A stretch of DNA of 64,000 nt from an uncultured Lachnospira sp. (GCA_910589305.1 CAJUTV010000001.1:347615-411614), one strand, 5' to 3'; shown: positions 43,971 through 53,543, counted from the stretch's first letter. The notes: generated by a model not told the origin, from the sequence alone. Program-made: numbers and translations.

Positions 43971-44972
43971 TTAACTCCTTTCTATAACGACTCCATGTGC
44001 CACACCAGGTACACTCTCTCCTTCATTATAACTGACTGTTGACAGCAATGCACCTGTAGGAATAAACAATATTCGATTCCATTTGCCTGTTGTCAAATGA
44101 TTCATAATATATGCCCCAAAGGTTACTGCTGAACACCCGCAGCCACTTCCCCCTGCTTTTGTATCTTGACTTTCTGAATCATAAATTTCAATGCCGCAAT
44201 CCATAAAATTATCTTGTATACGGATTCCCTTTTCTGCCAATAAATCAATTAAAATAGTTCGTCCTACTGTTCCCAAATCTCCTGTTATAATCCTGTCATA
44301 ATAACTGGCATCAACTCCAAAATCTTTGAGATTAGTCTCTATTAAATCAGCGGCAGCAGGCGCCATACATGCCCCCATATTCATGGAATCTTTTACCCCA
44401 TAATCGACAATTTTTCCTGTTGTTATACCCGCTATACGAACTGGTGTTTCATTTTTTGTCACCATTGCAGCTCCACAACCTGTCACTGTCCAAGTTGAAG
44501 ACTCTGGTCTTTGATTGCCATATTCCAGAGGAAAACGAAATTGTTTTTCTGCACTGGCAAAATGACTTGAGGCAAGAGCAATAACATTATCTGCTGCCCC
44601 ACTGCTAATAGTAATTGCCGCTAAAGACAAACCTTCTGCAAATGTTGAACACGCTCCATAAAGACCAAATATTGGTATCTCATATCGTTTTAATCCAAAA
44701 GAAGTCGCAATTAACTGACCCAATAAATCACCGGCAAATATATATCGCACATCTTCTTTTTTGTATGAAGACTTCATAAAAAGTTTGTCTACTGCAATCT
44801 CTTGAAGCTTGCTTTCTGCCTTTTCCCAATTTTCCTGCCCCGCCATAGGGTCTTCAACAACCACATCAAACAACTTGCCAAGCGGACCTTCCTTTTCTTT
44901 TTCACTTACAACCGTCGCAGTCGCTTCAATATATATTCCTTTATCAAATTTTACACTTTGTTTTCCAATCAT
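43971..44972 (-). CDS. spoVAD: Stage V sporulation protein AD
   Basis: This is a 333-residue thiolase-fold protein that binds dipicolinic acid in the SpoVA complex. Landmarks are GLYGACSTFAEGLSLAA, with the Cys in the thiolase-like nucleophile position, TVTGCGAAMV, and GSGCGCSAVTFGAYI near the end. The ATG after GGGGGTTATT is chosen over one four codons earlier that overlaps that ribosome binding site. It lies between spoVAC and spoVAE. Confidence 0.96.
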   Translation of the reverse strand: MIGKQSVKFDKGIYIEATATVVSEKEKEGPLGKLFDVVVEDPMAGQENWEKAESKLQEIAVDKLFMKSSYKKEDVRYIFAGDLLGQLIATSFGLKRYEIPIFGLYGACSTFAEGLSLAAITISSGAADNVIALASSHFASAEKQFRFPLEYGNQRPESSTWTVTGCGAAMVTKNETPVRIAGITTGKIVDYGVKDSMNMGACMAPAAADLIETNLKDFGVDASYYDRIITGDLGTVGRTILIDLLAEKGIRIQDNFMDCGIEIYDSESQDTKAGGSGCGCSAVTFGAYIMNHLTTGKWNRILFIPTGALLSTVSYNEGESVPGVAHGVVIERS

Positions 44973-45063
44973 AATAACCCCCATTTCTTTTTAACCTGTA
45001 AGTCAACTTTTGCCCTACTTTTATGAGTTATATTTTTTAATAACAAAAAACATTTTTAATATA

Positions 45064-45516
45064 TTATATTCGTGTAAGAATAAAATAGATTAATCCTGCC
45101 ACCCAACTGACAACAATACCATATAATATAACAGGACCTGCAATCGTAAATATCTTACAGCCCTTGCCAAAAACTTCGCCTTCTGTTCTGTATTCAATTG
45201 CAGGTGCAGCAACACTGTTTGCAAATCCTGTAATTGGCACCAAACTTCCAGCACCACCCCATGTTGTGATAAGCGGATATATATTAAAACCTGTTAAAAC
45301 AATGCTTGCTAGCACAAGAGATACAGTAACCCAAAGTGCAACTTCATCTTTTTCCATTCCAGTATTTTTTAATATAGCACTAATAACCTGCCCTACTGTG
45401 CATATTGCACCTCCTGTTATAAATGCTTTAACACAATTTAATGGACAGTTATTTTTTGGTGTTATTTTTTCAACATAGTCGTTATACTGTTTATTTCTTT
45501 TTGCTTCATTCGCCAT
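45064..45516 (-). CDS. spoVAC: Stage V sporulation protein AC
   Basis: This is a 150-residue membrane protein with about four helices, starting with a charged N terminus and NCPLNCVKAFITGGAICTVGQ. SpoVAC is thought to act as the mechanosensitive channel part of the dipicolinate transport complex. A good AGGAGG precedes the ATG. Order and spacing fit a standard spoVA operon. Confidence 0.95.
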   Translation of the reverse strand: MANEAKRNKQYNDYVEKITPKNNCPLNCVKAFITGGAICTVGQVISAILKNTGMEKDEVALWVTVSLVLASIVLTGFNIYPLITTWGGAGSLVPITGFANSVAAPAIEYRTEGEVFGKGCKIFTIAGPVILYGIVVSWVAGLIYFILTRI

Positions 45517-45546
45517 AATACCCTCCTATATTCATATATTAATATT

Positions 45547-45987
45547 TTAATATAAAAATAAATAATATATAATATGTCCTACTGCTTTTCCTAAACCTAT
45601 CATAAGAATAATTATTCCTAAGCCTGCTCCCACTTTAAACCGTCTAAAAAAGATAGGAATAACCTTCATTGTCTCTGCAAGACTTACAACAAAAAGTCCT
45701 ACAAACATTCCTGCTATTGTTCCAAATATAACAATGATAATTAATCCGATAAAATTAGAAATATACAGTTGAAATTCCATAAAAGACATACTATTTCCCA
45801 GAATTGCACCTACTACAACACAATCCTCATATAACAGTAAGCGTTGTCTTGTCTTTGTCACATCTGCCGCTCTATTTATCATTCCAATACTATTAAATAC
45901 AGCAAATAGTCCTGCAGAAGTCAATACACCAGCACTTAATCCCCATAATCCTAATAAAATAAATATGCCAATTTCATTTATACTCAA
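45547..45987 (-). CDS. spoVAB: Stage V sporulation protein AB
   Basis: This membrane protein of about 146 residues has several helices (IGIFILLGLWGLSAGVLTSAG, IIIVIFGTIAGMFVGLFVVSLAE, GIIILMIGLGKAVGHIIYYLF), matching SpoVAB in size and layout. No ATG is available: a TTG at 45985-45987 after GGTGATAGA gives the family length. The frame stays open to a TTG at 46050 without a ribosome binding site. The start is therefore uncertain, but the gene is clear from context between spoVAA and spoVAC. Confidence 0.85.
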   Translation of the reverse strand: MSINEIGIFILLGLWGLSAGVLTSAGLFAVFNSIGMINRAADVTKTRQRLLLYEDCVVVGAILGNSMSFMEFQLYISNFIGLIIIVIFGTIAGMFVGLFVVSLAETMKVIPIFFRRFKVGAGLGIIILMIGLGKAVGHIIYYLFLY

Positions 45988-46060
45988 TCTATCACCACTT
46001 TCTAAATATAGTAATCCTTCATTCCAAAACGCAGCATAGGGATTGCGCAATACAAATCAT

Positions 46061-46669
46061 TTATTTGGATGCATCGGTTCTATCAATTAAAGTATCATCA
46101 ATATCTTTTTGATATTTATCCATTTCCACCTGTATTGGCGTTGGGTCTTTTGTAATCTTAAAACTGCCAAAATGGTTATAAAATACAATAATTCCCAATG
46201 CTAAACCAATACCATATGCAATCTCTAATACATTGTTATCAGAATAATCACTCAGCCCTAAAAATTCATATACATTCTCAAATATTTCAACCGTTCCTAC
46301 ATCATTGTTATATGCCATTATCGCGTACATACTTCCCAAAAATGTAAACGCTGCCACAAAGAAAACAATCGCAAATTCAAGTACTCTTGGTCTTGGCTTA
46401 TGCACAGCATACTCGACAATAAATTCAGGTTCACCAATACTGTTTACATCAACATTTGGATATTTTGATTGAATTTCTTTGACGACATCAATGGCATTCA
46501 TACAAACTCTTATCCCTTTTTTATCTTTTAAATTTTTTAATACAATATGACTTATTTCATTTTCAATTGTTTTATCCTGACAAAACAATTCTCCTATATC
46601 ACTGACATACAATGTCGGTTTATCAATATGAATACTCTTTTGTATCTGAATATATAATGTTTCTTTCAT
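46061..46669 (-). CDS. spoVAA: Stage V sporulation protein AA
   Basis: This 202-residue protein has a soluble N-terminal half (about 1-95) and two or three membrane helices (LEFAIVFFVAAFTFLGSMYAIM, LEIAYGIGLALGIIVFYNHFG), as in SpoVAA. TATGGAGGCTATAT precedes the ATG. It is the first gene of the spoVA operon, which starts after the sigF terminator. The operon is expected to be SigG-dependent, but I could not pick out a convincing SigG promoter. Confidence 0.9.
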   Translation of the reverse strand: MKETLYIQIQKSIHIDKPTLYVSDIGELFCQDKTIENEISHIVLKNLKDKKGIRVCMNAIDVVKEIQSKYPNVDVNSIGEPEFIVEYAVHKPRPRVLEFAIVFFVAAFTFLGSMYAIMAYNNDVGTVEIFENVYEFLGLSDYSDNNVLEIAYGIGLALGIIVFYNHFGSFKITKDPTPIQVEMDKYQKDIDDTLIDRTDASK

Positions 46670-46803
46670 ATATAGCCTCCATATTGTGACTTTTCCTCAT
46701 TCCCCTAGTTTCGCAGATATTATAATCCACTTTACTTATCACCATCCTAATTCAAAAAATCAAGCAAAAAATAGGACATTTTGTGTTATCCTTTATATTA
46801 AAC

Positions 46804-46840
46804 AAAAAATGCGTAAATATACATTATTTACGCATTTTTA
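46804..46840 (-). terminator. Terminator overlapping the sigF stop codon
   Basis: The perfect stem TGCGTAAATA / TATTTACGCA, extended by A/T pairs, is followed by TTTTTT on the minus strand. The sigF stop codon TAA lies inside the stem, so sigF ends within its own terminator. It separates spoIIA from spoVA. Confidence 0.88.
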
Positions 46841-47547
46841 CTTTGATTCATTTTTTTTAATATTCTTTTTTCCATACGTGACACTTGCACTTGAGATATG
46901 CCAAGCATTTGTGCTATCTGTGTCTGCGTTTTTTCTTGATAATACCGAAGATAAATAATTTGCCTTTCTTTTCCATCTAATTTTGCAAACATATTTTCTA
47001 ACATAATTTTATTATTGACAGCTTCTAAATCATCTCTTGTATCAGGCAATTTATCCATCAATGAAATTTCGCTATCTTCACCGTGATAAATAACTTTGTG
47101 AAGTGACTCTACTTCCCCTGTTGCTTCCATAGCGCTTGCCAGCTCTTCTTTCGATATTCCTATATTTTCGGCAATCTCACTCAAAGTTGGCTCTTTTGCA
47201 TTTTTTGCAATATATTGTTCTCGTGCAAGATATGCTTTATATGCGGTCTCTTTTATACTGCGACTTACTTTAACCATTCCGTCGTCTCGAAGAAAACGTT
47301 TAATTTCCCCTGCAATCATAGGAACAGCATAGGTCGAGAATTGTACATCATAGCTCACATCAAATTTATCAACAGCTTTGATAAGCCCTATACTGCCTAT
47401 TTGAAACAAATCTTCCTGTTCGTATCCTCTGCCTGCAAATCGTTTTACAATGCTCCATATAAGCCCCATGTTATTGACAATAAGCTGTTCTCTGGCTTTT
47501 TTATCACCCTCGTGCGCCCTTATAATCAATTCTCTAACATTAATCAT
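46828..47547 (-). CDS. sigF: RNA polymerase sigma-F factor
   Basis: This is a 239-residue sigma-70 family factor for early forespore transcription. Region 2 is visible as NMGLIWSIVKRFAGRGYEQEDLFQIGSIGLIKAVDKFD and STYAVPMIAGEIKRFLRDDG. Region 4 is QTQIAQMLGISQVQVSRMEKRILKKM. SpoIIAB binds and holds it until SpoIIAA releases it. The start overlaps the spoIIAB stop (ATGA), so the two are translationally coupled. Confidence 0.97.
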   Translation of the reverse strand: MINVRELIIRAHEGDKKAREQLIVNNMGLIWSIVKRFAGRGYEQEDLFQIGSIGLIKAVDKFDVSYDVQFSTYAVPMIAGEIKRFLRDDGMVKVSRSIKETAYKAYLAREQYIAKNAKEPTLSEIAENIGISKEELASAMEATGEVESLHKVIYHGEDSEISLMDKLPDTRDDLEAVNNKIMLENMFAKLDGKERQIIYLRYYQEKTQTQIAQMLGISQVQVSRMEKRILKKMNQSKNA

Positions 47548-48029
47548 ATATCTTTGACACCTATCAATTTTTTCATTGTTATTGTGGTTCCCTTATTTAT
47601 TTCTGATGAAACAACCAGCTCATCCATAAATGCCTCCATAAATGAAAATCCCATTCCAGAACGTTCCAATTGCGGTTTCGTTGTATACATAGGTTCCATT
47701 GCTTTATGTATATCTTCAATTCCCACACCTTCATCATTTACCAGCAATGTTAATGTATTCCCATCTAAAGTACACTTAATATATATTTTTCCTTTTTTCC
47801 CTTCATATCCATGTATAATACAATTGGTTACTGCCTCCGACACTGCGGTCTTAATATCTGCTATCTCTTCCAATGTAGGGTCAAGCCTTGCCACAAAAGA
47901 TGCCACTACCACTCGAGCAAAACTTTCATTTTCTGATTTTGAATCAATAATCAATTCCATTGTATTATCATGTGTATCCATATCCTGTCTTAAATTATCA
48001 TACTTGTCATATTTTTCATTATATTTCAT
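47544..48029 (-). CDS. spoIIAB: Anti-sigma-F factor / kinase SpoIIAB
   Basis: This is a 161-residue GHKL ATPase. Motifs are SEAVTNCIIHGYEG (N box), NDEGVGIED (G1) and SGMGFSFMEAFMD (G2). It phosphorylates SpoIIAA and binds SigF. The first 23 residues, rich in Tyr, Lys and Asp, extend beyond the Bacillus protein. The ATG follows GGAGG by six bases, so the extension appears real. Confidence 0.96.
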   Translation of the reverse strand: MKYNEKYDKYDNLRQDMDTHDNTMELIIDSKSENESFARVVVASFVARLDPTLEEIADIKTAVSEAVTNCIIHGYEGKKGKIYIKCTLDGNTLTLLVNDEGVGIEDIHKAMEPMYTTKPQLERSGMGFSFMEAFMDELVVSSEINKGTTITMKKLIGVKDI

Positions 48030-48099
48030 TATTAACCTCCATGCCGCAACTTATTGAGAAAGCAGCTCCTTTTCCTCTTTTACTATATCAATGCTTGTC

Positions 48100-48531
48100 T
48101 TAATTAGAACAATTTATCATATATACTGCCTGATTGATATCACTTGTCCTTGTTACTAGTTTATGCAAACCTGAAATCATCAGTATTCGCGCAATGGAAT
48201 CATTCACTCCTGAAACATAAATCCCCCCTTTATTAATTAATCGTTTATATCTTCCCATAATTAAGCCAATTCCTGCACTATCCATAAATCCAATTTTAGA
48301 AAAATCAAATATAATATTTTTAACGCCTCTCTCATCAATCGCATGGTCAATTACTTCCCTCATCTCGTCCGCAAGGTGATGGTCTAACTCTGCATTCATA
48401 CTTATCACAAGCATATTATTTGACACCATATAAATATAGTCTGTGTGTATAATTTCCTCTGTATAATCTGCATTTTCGCATCCTAAATCTTGTTTTACTC
48501 TTTCATCTGTTTTTGTCAAACCTTGTTTCAT
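48100..48531 (-). CDS. spoIIAA: Anti-anti-sigma factor SpoIIAA
   Basis: This is a STAS-domain protein of 143 residues. The phosphorylation site is Ser85 in FMDSAGIGLI. It binds SpoIIAB when dephosphorylated and frees SigF. It is about 27 residues longer at the N terminus than the Bacillus protein; this added part is charged and without clear structure. The ATG follows GGAGAATTAGT. It is the first gene of the spoIIA operon. Confidence 0.94.
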   Translation of the reverse strand: MKQGLTKTDERVKQDLGCENADYTEEIIHTDYIYMVSNNMLVISMNAELDHHLADEMREVIDHAIDERGVKNIIFDFSKIGFMDSAGIGLIMGRYKRLINKGGIYVSGVNDSIARILMISGLHKLVTRTSDINQAVYMINCSN

Positions 48532-48727
48532 ACTAATTCTCCTTTTTTGTTTAATCTGCAAGTTTGGATATCTATTCAAACTCAGCCTCCATGCTGCTAC
48601 TACCTTTTAGAATCAGCTAACGGCTTAAGTTTTATAATAACTTGCAAGTTGAAAATTTTAATTTTCCATCTTGTGTGTGAACAATTTATTTTTCACACAA
48701 TCCTCCATTAATCATTTATTCGCATTA

Positions 48728-48763
48728 TAAAACCTGATAGGCAAAATACGCCTATCAGGTTTG
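48728..48763 (-). terminator. Terminator after the zinc-ribbon/TPR protein gene
   Basis: The perfect 12-bp stem AACCTGATAGGC / GCCTATCAGGTT with a 7-nt loop is followed by TTATAAT on the minus strand. Confidence 0.85.
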
Positions 48764-48871
48764 TCTTTTCGTAATTATAAAATTCTTCTTGTGTCCATTA
48801 TATTTGATATTTCAAAAATGTATCTATTTATTTGCTTTGTGTATATTTACTTATTGCCCGCAAAAAAATAA

Positions 48872-50251
48872 TTAATGCGAATTGACATAATCTTGCGCTT
48901 CTGTCACATACCTGCTTGTACTAAAATCATTTATTATCTGATTATAATATTGCTTTGCATTGTCTACATCAGCTAAAGACACATACGATTTTGCCATATA
49001 ATATATCGCGTCCACTTTGGTTTTATCACACTTAAATGAACGTGTATAAAAATCGATTGCCTTTTCAAAATCATTTCTGTAATATGCTGTCATTCCTTGA
49101 TTGTACAAGTCCGTAGCCGCATTTATCATAGTCTCTTCGGATAACGTATTATACAATGCCTTTGCTCCCTCTGTAGGAAGTGAGCTGACATCAATATCCA
49201 CAATTGCCTCAGCCGCCTCTGTCTTCATATTAGCAATATAATAATTGGCTGAATCAATCACTGCGGTTAAAAGCTTATTGTTACCATCTGTTCCGCCAAT
49301 TTGGTCTAATCTTTGCTGAAGCGAATCCCGCTCACTTGTAACAACTTTTAACTGCGCCTCTAACGAATTTAATTCTACATTTCCACTTGACAATTGTTCG
49401 CTTAATTCTCGAATCTCTCTATTTTTTTCTTCCATAATCCCCTGATTTCTTGAAGGAAGAATCAAAAACCATATAAGAGCCGCGCCAATGGCAATGCCAA
49501 CCAAAATATTAATCACTGTAATAGCACCATTACTAGGCTCTTTATAAGAAGAGCGGGGAATAATCGCCTCATTTCCATTTAACGGCTTACTCTCCACAAC
49601 TACTCTTTTTTTATGCGTAGTTTCTTTCTTTTTTGTTGGAAGCTCCCCATTAATTTCTTTTAAATATCGAAGTGCCAATGTATTATTATGGTCTACAACC
49701 AATATCGCATTGAGTAATTTTTTTGCCTTTGAGTAATTGCTTCCTCGAATATATAATAAGGCAAGCAACTGTTGTGCCTTAATCAATTTTGGATTTTGAG
49801 AATGAACTTTTTTTAGCTGAATTTCAGCCATATCATAATTTCCCTCCATCACATACCGCAAGGACAAATTATACTTTTTAATCGTTGAAGTAACCACCTC
49901 AAATTTATTTTGATTGGATTGAACTTGTTTGATATACGCCTCTGCAATGTTTGCTGTAGGCTGAATATTCTTGCTGACAACCCACTGTGTCAACGCCTCC
50001 ACAATATCCCCCATCTCACAATACACTAAACCGAGAAGATTTCTTGCTTGTACATTGTTTTTGTCAACTGCTATGCTTAACTTAAGACTTTCCACAGCCC
50101 CTGTTAAATCTCGAACTTTTGCCTTGTCCAAACCACTATTATAATATTTATCCGATATCGTTTTCACCCATTTAAGTATTGACATATCGCTCCCGCAACT
50201 TGGGCATTTTACACCAACATCAAACGCAGTATCACATTTGAAACATCTCAT
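48872..50251 (-). CDS. Zinc-ribbon, TPR-repeat membrane protein
   Basis: This 459-residue protein starts with a zinc ribbon (Cys3, Cys6, Cys16, Cys19). TPR-like repeats follow at about 35-200, then a basic linker, one transmembrane helix (about 248-268, INILVGIAIGAALIWFLIL), a coiled coil (about 275-325) and more TPRs at the C terminus (MTAYYRNDFEKAIDFYTRSFK, AIYYMAKSYVSLADVDNAKQYY). The TPRs on both sides of the membrane suggest a scaffold connecting cytoplasmic and outer partners. It is last in an apparent operon after folC and a 50-residue protein. No specific function is recognised. Confidence 0.8.
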   Translation of the reverse strand: MRCFKCDTAFDVGVKCPSCGSDMSILKWVKTISDKYYNSGLDKAKVRDLTGAVESLKLSIAVDKNNVQARNLLGLVYCEMGDIVEALTQWVVSKNIQPTANIAEAYIKQVQSNQNKFEVVTSTIKKYNLSLRYVMEGNYDMAEIQLKKVHSQNPKLIKAQQLLALLYIRGSNYSKAKKLLNAILVVDHNNTLALRYLKEINGELPTKKKETTHKKRVVVESKPLNGNEAIIPRSSYKEPSNGAITVINILVGIAIGAALIWFLILPSRNQGIMEEKNREIRELSEQLSSGNVELNSLEAQLKVVTSERDSLQQRLDQIGGTDGNNKLLTAVIDSANYYIANMKTEAAEAIVDIDVSSLPTEGAKALYNTLSEETMINAATDLYNQGMTAYYRNDFEKAIDFYTRSFKCDKTKVDAIYYMAKSYVSLADVDNAKQYYNQIINDFSTSRYVTEAQDYVNSH

Positions 50252-50315
50252 ATCAATTCTATTTCTCCATTCCAATCCGTAAAAATAGCTGTATCTATCA
50301 AAAGTTTAAAGTACG

Positions 50316-50468
50316 CTAAAATAAATCATCATTTGCCATGCCATTTACAAGCTTATTAATTAAATCTGCAACATCTGGTGCATTTTCACTTTTATATATA
50401 GCCTCTTCTGCTTCATCTACTTCTAAATTCGGTTTGAATTTCTTAATTTCCTCATCAAAATCAATCAT
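50316..50468 (-). CDS. Small acidic hypothetical protein (50 aa)
   Basis: This is a 50-residue acidic protein starting MIDFDEEIKKFKPNL, five bases after AGGA. It starts just after the folC stop and ends before the TPR gene. Its central part (VDEAEEAIYKSENAPDVADLINKLV) is likely helical. The same frame extends upstream inside folC, but without a ribosome binding site. I do not recognise a family. Confidence 0.6.
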   Translation of the reverse strand: MIDFDEEIKKFKPNLEVDEAEEAIYKSENAPDVADLINKLVNGMANDDLF

Positions 50469-50485
50469 AAAATTCCTATGCCTTT

Positions 50486-51817
50486 CTAAGTTGTCAACAA
50501 ATTTATTTCCTTTTTTATCTCTCCAACAAGATAGAGTGAACCACTGCATATAAGCGCTCCATCCAATGCCTTTTTTTGTTTCATAGCATAGTTTAAGGCA
50601 CTCTTTATATCCTCTATCACTGTCACCATACTTCCATTCTCATAAAATGCTTGTTTCATTAAATCAATATCAAGCCTTCTTTTACTATTTATACCTGTTA
50701 TAATATATTCATCTATCCATTTGCAGCTGCACAACTGCCTTATCATCTCTGTATAATCTTTGTCACTGACAACAGAAAATAATAAAACTTTATATTTTTT
50801 ATCTATATATTTTATTGTTTCAATAAGACTTTTTATGCCTTCTGGATTATGTGCCCCATCAATATATACTGCATCGCCAATACACTCCATTCTTCCAGAC
50901 CACTCTGCACAAGAAAGCGCCTTTCTTGTTTTTGCGTCTTCTAATTGAATACCTAGTACACCAAGCGCTGTAAGTGCTAGTCCACAATTATTTACTTGAT
51001 ATCTGGCAATAGTCTTTATTGCAACATAATCATTTCTATAATACTCATTAAAGATAGAAAAATCAATATGATTTCTGTCAATTTTAATATTTGTACAATC
51101 TTTATTATAAAATATAATAAATTTTGTTCCTATTTTATTAGCCATTTCTTCAAATACAGCACATGCCTCATAATTAAATTGATATATAGACTGTATTGGA
51201 TTCTCTAAAATATCTCCCATAACCACAACAGGGACATCTTTTTTTATAATGCCTGCCTTCTCTTTTGCAATTGCTGTAACACTGTCACCAAGTATCTTTG
51301 TATGTTCAAGACTGATGGTTGTTATAATACTAAGCACTGGTTTTTCAACTGCATTGGTTATATCAAGACGTCCGCCTAATCCTGTTTCAATCACACAGTA
51401 ATCTAATTGAAGCTCACTGTAAATCAACATAGCAATACCAAAAAAATAATCAAAATAGGCGAGCGCATTACCACCCATCATCTCATCTGCTGCCTTAACT
51501 TTTTTAAAACATCGAACAAATGCTTTTTTATCAATCCATTCTCCGCATATCCTTATACGTTCTCTCTCATCAAAAAGATGTGGCGATGTAAAAAGTCCTG
51601 TGGAATATCCATTTGCCCTTAACACAGCCTCCATATAAGCACACACGGAACCTTTGCCATTTGTTCCTGCCACATGTATGATTTTTAGTTTATTTTGAGG
51701 ATTTTTTAATAATTTTAACAATACTCGTCCTCTGTCAACGCCTGTGTTCTTCATAAACTGAGGAATAGCATTAATATACTGAATGGCTCTTTCATATTCT
51801 TTATCAATTATATTCAT
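50486..51817 (-). CDS. folC: Bifunctional folylpolyglutamate synthase/dihydrofolate synthase
   Basis: FolC adds glutamate to folates (and to dihydropteroate in bifunctional forms). The ATP-binding loop is VAGTNGKGSVCAY; the Mur-ligase family motifs are YFDYFFGIAMLIYSELQLDYCVIETGLGGRLD and IDGAHNPEG. The length of about 443 is normal. The chosen ATG (MNIIDKEYE) lies five bases after the upstream gene's stop, with an AAAGG further away; an ATG four codons earlier overlaps that gene. Translation is probably coupled. Confidence 0.95.
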   Translation of the reverse strand: MNIIDKEYERAIQYINAIPQFMKNTGVDRGRVLLKLLKNPQNKLKIIHVAGTNGKGSVCAYMEAVLRANGYSTGLFTSPHLFDERERIRICGEWIDKKAFVRCFKKVKAADEMMGGNALAYFDYFFGIAMLIYSELQLDYCVIETGLGGRLDITNAVEKPVLSIITTISLEHTKILGDSVTAIAKEKAGIIKKDVPVVVMGDILENPIQSIYQFNYEACAVFEEMANKIGTKFIIFYNKDCTNIKIDRNHIDFSIFNEYYRNDYVAIKTIARYQVNNCGLALTALGVLGIQLEDAKTRKALSCAEWSGRMECIGDAVYIDGAHNPEGIKSLIETIKYIDKKYKVLLFSVVSDKDYTEMIRQLCSCKWIDEYIITGINSKRRLDIDLMKQAFYENGSMVTVIEDIKSALNYAMKQKKALDGALICSGSLYLVGEIKKEINLLTT

Positions 51818-51821
51818 ACAC

Positions 51822-53351
51822 TTATACATGCCTTTCAATGGATGTTATATGATTTCCTTCATGGCAAATCTGGGCAATTGTATTATTTGTCACAAGACAC
51901 ATCACTATGCCCTGCTTGCTGTCATATGCATCAATGTCTCCGTTTAACATGATTTCATATAACATTTCTTCTAGCTTTAACCGGTCATCACGCATAAATG
52001 TAATGGATACTTGTCCATATATATCATCTGAAAATGTAAATTGTGTAAAAATTTTATTCCATGCATCTTTTATTGTTTTAGAAAGTGTAACAAGCTCTGT
52101 ATCAGTCTGAACTCTTATATCCAACAAATCGGCTTTCTTAACTTCTGATTCTTTTATCAGTTCTTCCTGTTTTTTTCTTAACTCTTGAATCTTTCGTTCC
52201 TGTTTTGATATAGCAGCCTCATCATTTGTTATTTGTCTATTGGTTTCATTGACTTCTGAATAATATCTTTTTGTATCATATTCTGTATGTTTTCCATTGA
52301 TATATTCTGCTTTTTGTTTTTCTAATTTCTGATATTTTTCCTGCAACTCTTCTAATTCTTTATTACTCACAGATAATTTTTCATGAATGGCATTGATTTG
52401 CTCCTCATTTTTATCTGTTATACTCTTTAATTTTGCAATTTCTTTCTCAAGCACTACACGCTTTTTTAACAGTTGTCTAAATTGAATCTCCATTGCATCG
52501 AACTGACTTTTTTCTTCACTAGGTATATAAGATGGCAGTATATGAATATCTACAGAAAAAGCCGCAGGATATACGGAAGCTGCTCTCCATATAATCTGTG
52601 CCATAACGGATTGTGATATTTTTGTAAAACTCATAATAGAACGAATGGCTGCTCCCACATATGCTGATATGTAATCAAACCCTTCTAGCCCTATTATAGG
52701 CACTGCCATTGACAAATATTTCGTTCCTCGTTCTGTCCTTAAGATTTTTCCAATCCCTCTGCCTGAAAATTCTTTTGGAAACAACTTGCTTTGCAATTCA
52801 CGCTTGTCCTCAATTGATATGGCATCCAATCTTTGCTGCATTTTTTTATCCCAAATTTGAATCTGCTCTTTGTCTTGACTAATCATCTTAGAATGAAGCG
52901 AATTGTAAAAATCTGTATTATATTGTATGCGTATTTGTTCAATTTTATAAGCAATTGTTGAATATTTTTCAATATTATACAATTTTGCTGCTTCCTTACA
53001 CATCAAAACGGATAAATATTTATCACTGATAAGTTCTGCTTCTTCAGAAGGTACACCACATTTCACTGCTATTTGACGTTTTAATTCCAACATTAATAAT
53101 GGTCTGGACATATTTTTGAGCAAATCAAATTCTTTTCTTACCATATCCGCCACTTCAAGAGCCTTATAGTCCCAGCTTGAATCCTTAGAAAACGATTTTA
53201 TCAATGAATTTGTAATATCAGCCACAGTCCCTAAAGCCCTGTTGCCGACTGATTTTGCAACATTGACAAAACTTATCTTTTTCAGCAGTGCAATTTCTAT
53301 CTTTAGTTCGTCATCGCTCATATAACGAATCCCATCAAATATATATGGCAT
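51822..53351 (-). CDS. Coiled-coil protein of unknown function
   Basis: This is a 509-residue protein. Residues 1-270 are globular and mostly helical, with a hydrophobic segment TKYLSMAVPIIGLEGFDYISAYVGAAIRSIM that could touch a membrane. Residues about 285-410 form a long coiled coil rich in Glu and Lys (KELEELQEKYQKLEKQKAEY, KQERKIQELRKKQEELIKE). The last 90 residues are alpha/beta. No catalytic motif is recognised. It is first in the folC operon, so a housekeeping or envelope role is possible. Only the gene itself is well supported. Confidence 0.75.
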   Translation of the reverse strand: MPYIFDGIRYMSDDELKIEIALLKKISFVNVAKSVGNRALGTVADITNSLIKSFSKDSSWDYKALEVADMVRKEFDLLKNMSRPLLMLELKRQIAVKCGVPSEEAELISDKYLSVLMCKEAAKLYNIEKYSTIAYKIEQIRIQYNTDFYNSLHSKMISQDKEQIQIWDKKMQQRLDAISIEDKRELQSKLFPKEFSGRGIGKILRTERGTKYLSMAVPIIGLEGFDYISAYVGAAIRSIMSFTKISQSVMAQIIWRAASVYPAAFSVDIHILPSYIPSEEKSQFDAMEIQFRQLLKKRVVLEKEIAKLKSITDKNEEQINAIHEKLSVSNKELEELQEKYQKLEKQKAEYINGKHTEYDTKRYYSEVNETNRQITNDEAAISKQERKIQELRKKQEELIKESEVKKADLLDIRVQTDTELVTLSKTIKDAWNKIFTQFTFSDDIYGQVSITFMRDDRLKLEEMLYEIMLNGDIDAYDSKQGIVMCLVTNNTIAQICHEGNHITSIERHV

Positions 53352-53449
53352 ATGTCCTCCATTTAAATCTTTATGTTTTGTTAATCATTATACGATTTAA
53401 TACTTGACAATACGATATTCTATAAACACCTATTTATCCTATACTATAA

Positions 53450-53479
53450 TAAAAAAGCTGCTATATGAACAGCTTTTTA
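53450..53479 (-). terminator. Terminator-like hairpin after the decayed ABC-2 gene
   Basis: The stem AAAAAGCTG / CAGCTTTTT with a 9-nt loop has T-runs on both sides. It lies about 65 nt after the remnant. Confidence 0.7.
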
Positions 53480-53543
53480 AAAGCGAGATTTATTTTAACA
53501 TAAAATTACCAATTGTACAACGCCCGACAACTATTAAATAAAT

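Noticed and set aside
46670..46803. SigG promoter before spoVAA
   Set aside because: Several partial matches exist, but none has both boxes at a proper spacing, so I did not list one.
48580..48600. Short upstream reading frame (ATGGAGGCTGAG...) before spoIIAA
   Set aside because: It encodes only six codons and overlaps a GGAGG-like stretch. It could be a regulatory peptide but has no supporting evidence.
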